Position numbers and translations under genes: made by a program. From assembly GCF_017589465.1 (NCBI RefSeq), contig NZ_JAELYA010000011.1, forward strand, positions 62,001 through 126,000: a stretch of DNA of 64,000 nucleotides. The letters are read 5' to 3'. Every line of letters starts with the position of its first letter. Position 1 is the first letter of the stretch. A model generated the notes under the pieces. It saw only the letters and a list, made by a program, of their open reading frames with translations. It did no database searches and was not told the origin of the DNA. Positions 16,203-23,231 of the stretch are shown here, one piece after another. The stretch comes from Pseudomonas schmalbachii (GTDB lineage: Bacteria; Pseudomonadota; Gammaproteobacteria; Pseudomonadales; Pseudomonadaceae).

Positions 16203-17336
16203 ATGTCCGCGTCCCTCACTCCACCTTTCCGTGTCCTGGTGCTGGGCGGCTACGGCAACTTCGGCAGCGTCATCGTGCGCCGGCTGGGCGCCTGCGACGG
16301 CATGCGGGTGCTGGTCGCCGGACGCGACCGCAAGCGCGCCGGGGACCTGGCCCGGGCGGTCGGCGGCGAGGCGGTGTGCCTGGACATGAACCAGCCGACC
16401 CTTGCCGGGCGCTTCTCCGAGCTGAACGTGGATCTGGTGATCTCCGCCGCCGGCCCGTTCCAGGGGCAGGATTACCGGGTCGCGCGGGCAGCTGTCGCGG
16501 CACGGGTGCATTACCTCGATCTGGCCGATGCACGCGCCTTCGTCTGCGGTATCGGCGAACTGGACAACGCCGCCCGGCGCGCCGGAGTGCTGGTGTGCAG
16601 CGGCGCCAGCACCCTGCCGGCGTTGAGTTCCGCGGTGATCGACCGCCTGCAGTCGGCATTCGGCCGGCTGGACAGCATCGCCCATGGCGTCAGCACCTCG
16701 GCGAAGAGCCATGGCCTGGCTACCGTGGCAGCGGCGCTCGGCTATTGCGGCAAGCCGCTGCGCCAATGGCTGGGCGGCGAATGGCGGGAGGTTCATGGCT
16801 GGCAGGGCCTGCGTCGCCACCGCTTCCCGTCGCCGTTCGGCCGGCGCTGGCTGGCCAATGGCGATGCGCCGGACCTGGAGCTGTTCCCCAAGCGCTACCC
16901 TTCCGCGCGCAGCGTGCAGTATTTCGCCGGCACCAGGCTGCGTACCGTCCAGCTGGGCATCTGGGGGCTGTCGTGGCTCGTCCGCCTGGGGTTTCTGCGC
17001 AGCGCCGCGCCCTTGAGCGCGAAGCTGCATCGCCTGGCGATTGCGCTCGAACCCTTGAGCAATGGCCGCAGCGGCATGTTCGTGCGCCTGCGCGGTACGG
17101 GGAATGACGGCCGGCCGCTGGAACTGTGCTGGGAGCTGCTCGCCGACAGCGAGCATGGGCCGAGCATCCCCTGTGTCGCCGCAGTGCTGCTGGCGCGCAA
17201 GCTGGCGCGGGGCGAGCTGAAGGAGCGCGGCGCGATGCCGTGCCTGGGCCTGCTGGAGCTGGACGAGTACCTGGCGGAGCTGGATGGCGTGAAAGTCTGG
17301 CAATCGACCCGCGAGATGGCCCCTCTGCCTGCCTGA
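16203..17336 (+). CDS. Saccharopine dehydrogenase-like NAD(P)-binding protein
   Basis: The 377-residue protein begins with a Rossmann fold (VLVLGGYGNFGSVIVRRL, residues 11-28) and AGRDRKRA at the second strand. A conserved ISAAGPFQGQDY and YLDLADAR follow, the pattern of the saccharopine-dehydrogenase-like oxidoreductase family. A basic, hydrophobic C-terminal half (WGLSWLVRLGFL) suggests membrane contact. Substrate is unknown. ATG 16203 follows GGAG at 6 nt. Confidence 0.85.
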   Translation: MSASLTPPFRVLVLGGYGNFGSVIVRRLGACDGMRVLVAGRDRKRAGDLARAVGGEAVCLDMNQPTLAGRFSELNVDLVISAAGPFQGQDYRVARAAVAARVHYLDLADARAFVCGIGELDNAARRAGVLVCSGASTLPALSSAVIDRLQSAFGRLDSIAHGVSTSAKSHGLATVAAALGYCGKPLRQWLGGEWREVHGWQGLRRHRFPSPFGRRWLANGDAPDLELFPKRYPSARSVQYFAGTRLRTVQLGIWGLSWLVRLGFLRSAAPLSAKLHRLAIALEPLSNGRSGMFVRLRGTGNDGRPLELCWELLADSEHGPSIPCVAAVLLARKLARGELKERGAMPCLGLLELDEYLAELDGVKVWQSTREMAPLPA

Positions 17337-17433
17337 ATGTTGCGCGGCAGTGCAATGATCCACCGCAAGATCGCCACTCGTGCCCCGACCTAGACTCCCG
17401 AACCGCTCACATCTGCGAAAGGAGTCATCCCCA

Positions 17434-18606
17434 ATGAACGTGGACATTGCCATCGTCGGCGCCGGGCCGGCGGGATTGTGCCTGGCCCGCTCGCTCTCCG
17501 GGCACGGCCTGTCGATCCTGCTGATCGACCGCCAGCCACTCGCCGCGCTGGCCGAGCCGGCGGAGGACGGCCGCGAGATCGCGCTGACCCATGCCTCGCG
17601 CGCACAAATGCAGGCGCTCGGCCTGTGGTCGCGGATTGCCGCCGAGGATGTCGCGCCGCTGCGCGATGCGCAGGTGCTCAACGGTCCCTCGCTGTTCGCC
17701 TTGCGCATCGAGGCCGGCCAGGCGGATGCGCAACAGCTGGGGTATCTGGTGCCGAACCAGGCGATTCGCCGGGCGGCCTATGCGGCGGTGGCCGAATGTG
17801 CCGATGTCAGGCTGATGACGGAAAGCGCTGTCGCCGCACTGCAGGTCGAGCGCAATGGCGTACGCCTGTCGCTGGCCAATGGCGATGAGGTGGACGCGCG
17901 ACTGCTGGTGGCGGCCGATAGCCGTTTCTCGGAAACCCGGCGCATGCTCGGTATCGGCGCGCGGATGCAGGACTTCGGCAAGACCATGCTGGTCTGCCGC
18001 ATGGCGCACGAGCGCCCGCACCAGCAGGTGGCCTGGGAGTGGTTCGGCTACGGCCAGACGCTGGCGTTGCTGCCGCTGAATGGCGACCGTTCCTCGGTGG
18101 TGCTGACCCTGACGCAACGCGAGATGGCGCCGCTGCAGGAGATGGGCGAGGAAGCCTTCGCCCGTGAGATCGAACGGCGCTTCGACCGGCGCCTGGGTGG
18201 CATGCGCCTGCTGGGTGCGCGGCATGTCTATCCGCTGGTTGGCGTCTACGCGGAACGCTTCGCCGGGCCGCGCTGCGCGCTGATCGGCGATGCGGCAGTG
18301 GGCATGCATCCGGTCACCGCCCATGGCTTCAACTTCGGCCTGCAGAGCCAGCGTCGTTTGGCAGAGGAAGTGCTGGCTACGCACCGGCGCGGCGGCGACA
18401 TCGGCTCGGCCTGGCCGCTGCAGCGCTACGCACTGGCCCATCGCCTGGCGACCTGGCCGCTGTACCAGGCGACCAGCGCCATCGTCGGCCTGTACAACCA
18501 GCCGAGCCCACCGGCACGCCTGCTGCGCAACGCCGGATTGCGCCTGGCGCAGGCCATGCCACCGCTGCGCCGGGCGATTGCGCGGCATCTGACGCAGGGG
18601 GCGTGA
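17434..18606 (+). CDS. ubiM: FAD-dependent hydroxylase of ubiquinone biosynthesis, UbiM-type
   Basis: The 390-residue UbiH/Coq6-family flavin monooxygenase has GAGPAGLCLARSL (residues 8-20), DGREIALTHASR, PLRDAQVLNG, and the second FAD motif ALIGDAAVGMHPVTAHGFNFGL. The PLRDAQVLNG and DGREIALTH stretches fit UbiM rather than UbiH, UbiI or UbiF. UbiM hydroxylates the ubiquinone ring (C5 in the best-studied case). ATG 17434 follows AAGGAG. It stands 98 nt after the preceding gene, and co-transcription is possible. It could be another UbiH-family hydroxylase. Confidence 0.85.
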   Translation: MNVDIAIVGAGPAGLCLARSLSGHGLSILLIDRQPLAALAEPAEDGREIALTHASRAQMQALGLWSRIAAEDVAPLRDAQVLNGPSLFALRIEAGQADAQQLGYLVPNQAIRRAAYAAVAECADVRLMTESAVAALQVERNGVRLSLANGDEVDARLLVAADSRFSETRRMLGIGARMQDFGKTMLVCRMAHERPHQQVAWEWFGYGQTLALLPLNGDRSSVVLTLTQREMAPLQEMGEEAFAREIERRFDRRLGGMRLLGARHVYPLVGVYAERFAGPRCALIGDAAVGMHPVTAHGFNFGLQSQRRLAEEVLATHRRGGDIGSAWPLQRYALAHRLATWPLYQATSAIVGLYNQPSPPARLLRNAGLRLAQAMPPLRRAIARHLTQGA

Positions 18607-18638
18607 TCCATGGCTCTTTGGGCTGCAACGCCACAATT

Positions 18639-18669
18639 GTTGGGCTTCGCAAGCTCAGCACCAACCTAC
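18639..18669. repeat. Half copy of repeat family A
   Basis: GTTGGGCTTCGCAAGCTCAGCACCAACCTAC remains as the right arm only, without a matching left arm nearby. Confidence 0.8.
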
Positions 18670-18697
18670 GCGGGCTCTGGCTCAGCCACGTAGTCCC

Positions 18698-18825
18698 GTA
18701 GGATGGGTTGAGCGAAGCGATACCCATGAGGCCAACAATCGATGATGGGTATCGCCGTAGGTTGGCGCTGAACGCAGTGAAGCCCAACATCGCCGTTGGG
18801 CTTCGCAAGCTCAGCACCAACCTAC
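18698..18825. repeat. Family B repeat truncated by a family A repeat
   Basis: A family B unit begins GTAGGATGGGTTGAGCG at 18698 and breaks off after GATGGGTATCGC near 18756. A complete family A unit (18757-18825) starts exactly there with GTAGGTTGGCGCTGA. The junction suggests one unit landed in another. Confidence 0.8.
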
Positions 18826-18838
18826 GCGGGTCTCCGGC

Positions 18839-19597
18839 TCAGAGGAATATCCCGCCCGAAACCTCCACCCGCTGGCCGTTGATCCAGCGGCTGCCGTCCG
18901 ACAGCAGGGCGGCGATGGCGCCGCCGATGTCGTCCGGCAGGCCGACGCGGCCGAGGGCGGTGCCGGCGGCGATCTGGGCGTTCATGGTGGTGTCGTCACG
19001 TACCACGCCGCCGCCGAAATCCGTCTCGATGGCGCCCGGCGCCAATACGTTCACCCCGATTCCGCGCGGGCCGAGTTCCTTGGCCTGGTAGCGGCTCAGC
19101 ACTTCGATGGCGCCTTTCATGGCCGCATAGGCGGAGAAGCCGGGCAGGGAGAAACGCGTCAGCCCGGTGGAGATATTGAGGATGCGTCCGCCATCGGCGA
19201 TCAGCGGCAGCAGGGTCTGGGTAAGGAAGAACGGCCCCTTGAGGTGGATCTTCATCAACTGGTCGAACTGCTCTTCGCTGGTCTCGGCGAATGGCACGTT
19301 GATGCCGATGCCGGCGTTGTTGATCAGGTAATCGAAGTCCGGTCTGCCGAAGGTGTCGTTGAGCACCGACGCCACCTGATGGGCGAAGGCGGTGAAGCTG
19401 GCGCTGTCGCCGACATCCAGCTGCAGCATGACGGCGCGCCCGCCATGTTTCCCGATTTCCGCGGCCACCGCCCTGGCCTCGTCGGCCTGGCTGCGGTAGG
19501 TGCCGATGATGTCGACGCCCTGGGCGGCGAGATGCAGGGCGGCGTTCTTGCCGAGGCCACGGCTGGCGCCGGTGATGAGGGCGATCTTGCTGTTCAT
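18839..19597 (-). CDS. Short-chain dehydrogenase/reductase
   Basis: The 252-residue classical SDR has cofactor motif TGASRGLGKNAA (residues 9-20), NNAG in the middle, catalytic Ser in LNISTGL, and Tyr and Lys in the YAAMKGA segment. The C-terminus SGGIFL is typical. GTYRSQAD after the second strand suggests preference for NADP(H). The substrate cannot be deduced. ATG 19597 follows GAGGAGCC. It is transcribed alone, divergent from the ZapE-like gene. Confidence 0.92.
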   Translation of the reverse strand: MNSKIALITGASRGLGKNAALHLAAQGVDIIGTYRSQADEARAVAAEIGKHGGRAVMLQLDVGDSASFTAFAHQVASVLNDTFGRPDFDYLINNAGIGINVPFAETSEEQFDQLMKIHLKGPFFLTQTLLPLIADGGRILNISTGLTRFSLPGFSAYAAMKGAIEVLSRYQAKELGPRGIGVNVLAPGAIETDFGGGVVRDDTTMNAQIAAGTALGRVGLPDDIGGAIAALLSDGSRWINGQRVEVSGGIFL

Positions 19598-19767
19598 GCG
19601 TGGGCTCCTCGTAGCGGTGGGAAGGCGTGGAAGTTGAGCTTAGCAGCCGCGCCGGAGCAGGATTGCGCCGACAACGGTTAGAATCCCGCTGCCATTCGCC
19701 TGCTTCGGGAGCCTTTCTTGCAATTTTCTCCAGCCATACCGGCGCGTTCCGCAACGGGCCAAATCCG

Positions 19768-20889
19768 ATGACCCAGGCACTGTCCTCTCTTTCGCCGCTG
19801 GCGGTCTACCGGCATGCCGTCGATGCCCTGGGATTCGCCGCCGACCCAGCGCAGTTGCAGGCCGCCACGCTGCTGGAGGAGTGCCAGCAGGCGCTGCATG
19901 ACGGGCTGCGTCCCCAGGGTGTCTATCTATGGGGGCCGGTCGGACGCGGCAAGACCTGGCTGATGGACCGTTTCCACCAGAGCCTGCGGGTGCCTTCGCG
20001 GCGCCAGCACTTCCACCATTTCATGCAATGGGTTCATCGCCGCCTGTTCCAGCTCACCGGCACCGCCGAGCCGCTGCGCGCGTTGGCCCGCGAACTGGCA
20101 ACGGAACTGCGGGTGCTGTGCTTCGACGAACTGTTCGTCAGCGATATCGGCGACGCCATGCTGCTCGGCGGGCTGCTGCAGGCGATGTTCGACGAGGGCG
20201 TGGTGATGGTCGCCACCTCCAACCAGCCGCCGCAGCAGCTCTACGCCGATGGCTTCAACCGCCAGCGCTTCCTGCCGGCGATTGAAGCCATCGAGCGGCA
20301 CATGCAGGTGGTTTCCGTCGACGGAGGGCAGGATCACCGTCTGCATCCCGGCTCCGCACTGCAGCGCTACTGGGTTCGCCAGCCGGGCGCGCCAAGCGTA
20401 TTGCCGGAGCTGTTCGCCGAGTTGTCCGGTGGTGCGGAAACCGGCGAGCCGCTGCCCCTGGAGCATCGCAGCATCGTGGTGGTCAGGCGTGGCGAGGCGG
20501 CGGTCTGGTGCCGTTACGCCGATCTCTGCGAGCAGCCGCTGGCGGCACTGGACTTCATCGAGCTATGCGACCGCTTCAGCGCTATCCTGCTGGGCGACGT
20601 ACCGAGTCTCGGCGCCGCCCAGCGCGAAGGACGGATCGCCCGGGGCACCGAGGATGGCGTGGAGCGCGTGGAGGCGGGCGACCGCGAGCTGCCGCAGCTT
20701 TCGCCCAACGACGATGGCGTGCGCCGCTTCATCGCCCTGGTCGACGAGTGCTACGACCGCAAGGTGCCCCTCTATATAGAAGCTGCTGTGCCGCTGGAGC
20801 AGCTCTACACCCAGGGCTATCTGGATTTCCCGTTCCGCCGCACCCTCAGCCGTCTGCGCGAAATGCAGCTGCGGCGCTTCGGCAACTGA
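19768..20889 (+). CDS. zapE: ZapE/AFG1-type AAA ATPase
   Basis: The 373-residue protein has Walker A GPVGRGKT (residues 56-63), Walker B LCFDELFVSDIGDAM, and sensor ATSNQPPQQLYADG. This is the layout of the ZapE/Afg1 family. E. coli ZapE acts on the Z-ring at late division and Afg1 has a membrane protein quality role. ATG 19768 lacks a strong ribosome site. It may be a second ZapE-type paralog, as pseudomonads usually carry one elsewhere. That needs the whole genome. Confidence 0.88.
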   Translation: MTQALSSLSPLAVYRHAVDALGFAADPAQLQAATLLEECQQALHDGLRPQGVYLWGPVGRGKTWLMDRFHQSLRVPSRRQHFHHFMQWVHRRLFQLTGTAEPLRALARELATELRVLCFDELFVSDIGDAMLLGGLLQAMFDEGVVMVATSNQPPQQLYADGFNRQRFLPAIEAIERHMQVVSVDGGQDHRLHPGSALQRYWVRQPGAPSVLPELFAELSGGAETGEPLPLEHRSIVVVRRGEAAVWCRYADLCEQPLAALDFIELCDRFSAILLGDVPSLGAAQREGRIARGTEDGVERVEAGDRELPQLSPNDDGVRRFIALVDECYDRKVPLYIEAAVPLEQLYTQGYLDFPFRRTLSRLREMQLRRFGN

Positions 20890-20961
20890 TACCGACATCC
20901 GGCGGTCCCCCCGCCGGGCAGCGGTATAGAATGCCGCGCTTCGCATCACTGAAGCCGAGCC

Positions 20962-21897
20962 ATGAACCCGCAAGCCATCGCCGTCCTGCAAGAGCAACTC
21001 AGCGCCGCCCTGAGCGACCCGCCCGACGAGGTGCGCCGCCTGTTCCATGGGCGCGGCCGGCGCTGGCCGGGGCTGGAGCAGATCACCGTCGACTGGCTGC
21101 AAGGCATCGTGCTGGTATCGCTGTTCCGCGAACCGGAGGAGGGCGAACTGGCGGCACTGAAGGAAATGCTCGCGGCGCTCACCGACTCGGCGACCTGGCG
21201 GGATAGCGGAGCCCAACGGCTGTTACTGCAGCACCGCTATCTGCTGGAGAGCACCACCGAGTTCCTTTTCGGCGGGGAGATCGACGAGTGCGTCGTCAGC
21301 GAGGACGGCCTGCGCTTCAAGCTGGACCTGGGCCGCAAGCAGAACAGCGGCCTGTTCCTCGACATGCGCTACGGCCGCCAGTGGGTGCGGGAACAGGCGC
21401 AGGGCAGGCGGGTGCTGAACCTGTTCGCCTACACCTGCGGCTTTTCCGTCGCCGCCATCGCCGGCGGCGCCGAGCATGTGGTCAACCTGGACATGGCCAA
21501 GGCCGCTCTCACGCGCGGGCGGGAGAACCACCGGCTCAACGGCCATGAGATGGAACGTGTCAGCTTCCTCGGCCACGAGCTGTTCAAGTCCTGGGGCAAG
21601 GTGAAGCGATCCGGGCCCTACGACATGGTCATCATCGACCCGCCGTCCTTCCAGAAGGGCAGCTTCGCGCTGACCCGCGACTACCGGAAAATCCTCCGCA
21701 AGCTGCCGGAGCTGCTGAGCGAGCAGGGCATCGTGCTGGCCTGCGTGAACGACCCGGCCATCGGCCCGGACTTCCTGATCGAGGCCATGGCCGAGGAAGT
21801 ACCGAGCCTGAAATTCCAGCAGCGACTGGAAAATCCCCCGGAGTTCGCCGATATCGATCCCGATAGCGGGTTGAAGGCCCTGGTGTTCACCCTGTAG
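20962..21897 (+). CDS. Class I SAM-dependent methyltransferase, RlmI/RlmK-like
   Basis: In this 311-residue protein the SAM site is NLFAYTCGFSVAA (about residues 146-158), with VNLDMAKAAL as the acidic motif II and DPPSFQKG as the catalytic DPP(F/Y) motif. This resembles the COG1092 family of 23S rRNA cytosine methyltransferases, but the N-terminal PUA domain of RlmI is absent. RNA methylation is likely and the exact target unknown. It lies 72 nt downstream of zapE. Confidence 0.88.
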   Translation: MNPQAIAVLQEQLSAALSDPPDEVRRLFHGRGRRWPGLEQITVDWLQGIVLVSLFREPEEGELAALKEMLAALTDSATWRDSGAQRLLLQHRYLLESTTEFLFGGEIDECVVSEDGLRFKLDLGRKQNSGLFLDMRYGRQWVREQAQGRRVLNLFAYTCGFSVAAIAGGAEHVVNLDMAKAALTRGRENHRLNGHEMERVSFLGHELFKSWGKVKRSGPYDMVIIDPPSFQKGSFALTRDYRKILRKLPELLSEQGIVLACVNDPAIGPDFLIEAMAEEVPSLKFQQRLENPPEFADIDPDSGLKALVFTL

Positions 21898-21961
21898 CGG
21901 AGCGAACCACCGCTTCGCTTTGGCTTCTAAGCTGAATCGAACACTCCTTCGTGAGGCAGCC

Positions 21962-22618
21962 ATGAGCATTCCGCAACGACTGGCGCTGATCATGCTGGCG
22001 ACGCTGCTGTATCTCGCCCTGGCCATCCTCGGCTGGGGCGGAGTCGCCGCGTTTTTCTCCCACCCGGCCCTCGTCGCCCTGACGCTGGTGCTCTTCGCGA
22101 TTTCCGGGCTTGCCGTGTTCGCTGGCGGCAGCATGAGTTCCGGCGAGCGCGAGGACCGCGCCAATCGCTGGGTGCTCCCCGTGTTCGGCGTGCTCGGGCT
22201 GCTCAGCGCGTGGCTGCCGGCGTACACCGACCGCATCGACTTCTGGACCCTGGATGGCGACGCCATGCGCTGGTTCGGTGTCGTGCTTTTCGGCGGTGGC
22301 TGCGTCCTGCGCTTGTGGCCGGTGTTCGTCCTCGGCGACCGCTTCAGCGGATTGGTCGCCATTCAGCCCGGCCACCGGCTGGTCACCAGCGGCGTGTACA
22401 GCCGGATTCGCCATCCCAGTTATCTCGGTTTGCTGATCGGCAGCTTCGGCTGGGTATTGGCGTTCCGCTCCGGGGTTGGGGTGTTGCTCACGCTGCTGCT
22501 TATTCCGCCGCTGCTGGCGCGTATCCGCTCGGAGGAGGCGCTGTTGCGCTCGCAGTTCGGTGCCGAGTACGAGGCCTATTGCGCGCGCACGGCACGGTTG
22601 CTGCCGGGCATCTACTGA
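21962..22618 (+). CDS. Isoprenylcysteine carboxyl methyltransferase-like membrane protein
   Basis: The 218-residue integral membrane protein has about five hydrophobic segments. A C-terminal HRLVTSGVYSRIRHPSYLGLLIG is followed by RIRSEEALLRSQFGAEYEAYCARTARLLPGIY. The RHPxYxG and EExxL..FGxxYxxY motifs define the ICMT/PEMT-like family that binds SAM at the membrane face. Bacterial members methylate small molecules or lipids; this substrate is unknown. ATG 21962 follows GAGG at 7 nt. Confidence 0.88.
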   Translation: MSIPQRLALIMLATLLYLALAILGWGGVAAFFSHPALVALTLVLFAISGLAVFAGGSMSSGEREDRANRWVLPVFGVLGLLSAWLPAYTDRIDFWTLDGDAMRWFGVVLFGGGCVLRLWPVFVLGDRFSGLVAIQPGHRLVTSGVYSRIRHPSYLGLLIGSFGWVLAFRSGVGVLLTLLLIPPLLARIRSEEALLRSQFGAEYEAYCARTARLLPGIY

Positions 22619-22627
22619 CCCGCTTTT

Positions 22628-22731
22628 GTAGGAGCCAGCTTGCTGGCGACCAACCGTGCCCACCGGCGATGTCTTAGCCGGACTGAAACCTCGGATCGCC
22701 AGCAAGAACTAGGCGTCCCCCTGGCTCCTAC
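22628..22731. repeat. Repeat family D (GTAGGAGCCAGCTTGCTGGCGA), interrupted
   Basis: The left arm GTAGGAGCCAGCTTGCTGGCGA is intact. The right arm TCGCCAGCAAG...CTGGCTCCTAC is split by about 14 extra bases (AACTAGGCGTCCCC). A clean copy is at 37688-37776 and a fragment at 29149-29162. Confidence 0.75.
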
Positions 22732-22819
22732 AGGGGATTGTGTGGTTGCCAGGTGCGAGGAATCCTGCGAAAACAGCGCCCGGCGAGAATCCACGGCCAC
22801 TGGATAACGAGAGAAAACG

Positions 22820-23161
22820 ATGAGCGACGAACTGCGGATAGAAGACATCCAACTGGGCGACGGCAAGGAAGCGGTCAAGGGCGCCCTGATCACCACCAAC
22901 TACGACGGCTACCTGGAGGACGGCACCAAGTTCGACTCGTCCTACGACCGCGGCAAGCCGTTCCAGTGCGTGATCGGCACCGGCCGGGTGATCAAGGGTT
23001 GGGATATCGGCCTCATGGGCATGAAGGTCGGCGGCAAGCGCAAGCTCTTCGTGCCGGCGCATCTGGGCTATGGCGAGCGGCAGGTCGGTGCGCACATCAA
23101 GCCGAACTCCAACCTGATCTTCGAGATCGAGCTGCTGGAAGTGCTGACCCGCGACGACTGA
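22820..23161 (+). CDS. FKBP-type peptidyl-prolyl isomerase
   Basis: The 113-residue single-domain FKBP has FDSSYDRGKPFQCVIGTGRVIKGWD, then MKVGGKRKLFVPAHLGYGE, and ends IKPNSNLIFEIELLEVL. The aromatic pocket residues (Tyr, Phe, Trp in KGWD, Tyr in GYGE) are present, so it should catalyse proline isomerisation. No signal peptide is seen, so it is cytoplasmic. The ribosome site GAGAAAAC is moderate. Confidence 0.93.
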   Translation: MSDELRIEDIQLGDGKEAVKGALITTNYDGYLEDGTKFDSSYDRGKPFQCVIGTGRVIKGWDIGLMGMKVGGKRKLFVPAHLGYGERQVGAHIKPNSNLIFEIELLEVLTRDD

Positions 23162-23210
23162 CGCGGCTCGGCGCCCCGGTGCCGGACCCCATCCTGGCAG
23201 CGGTTGCGCT

Positions 23211-23231
23211 GGCGGGTTGCACCCGCCCTAC
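23211..23231. repeat. Half copy of repeat family C
   Basis: Only the right arm GGCGGGTTGCACCCGCCCTAC is present. On the reverse strand its GTAGG end supplies the TAG stop of the large LuxR gene. Confidence 0.8.
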
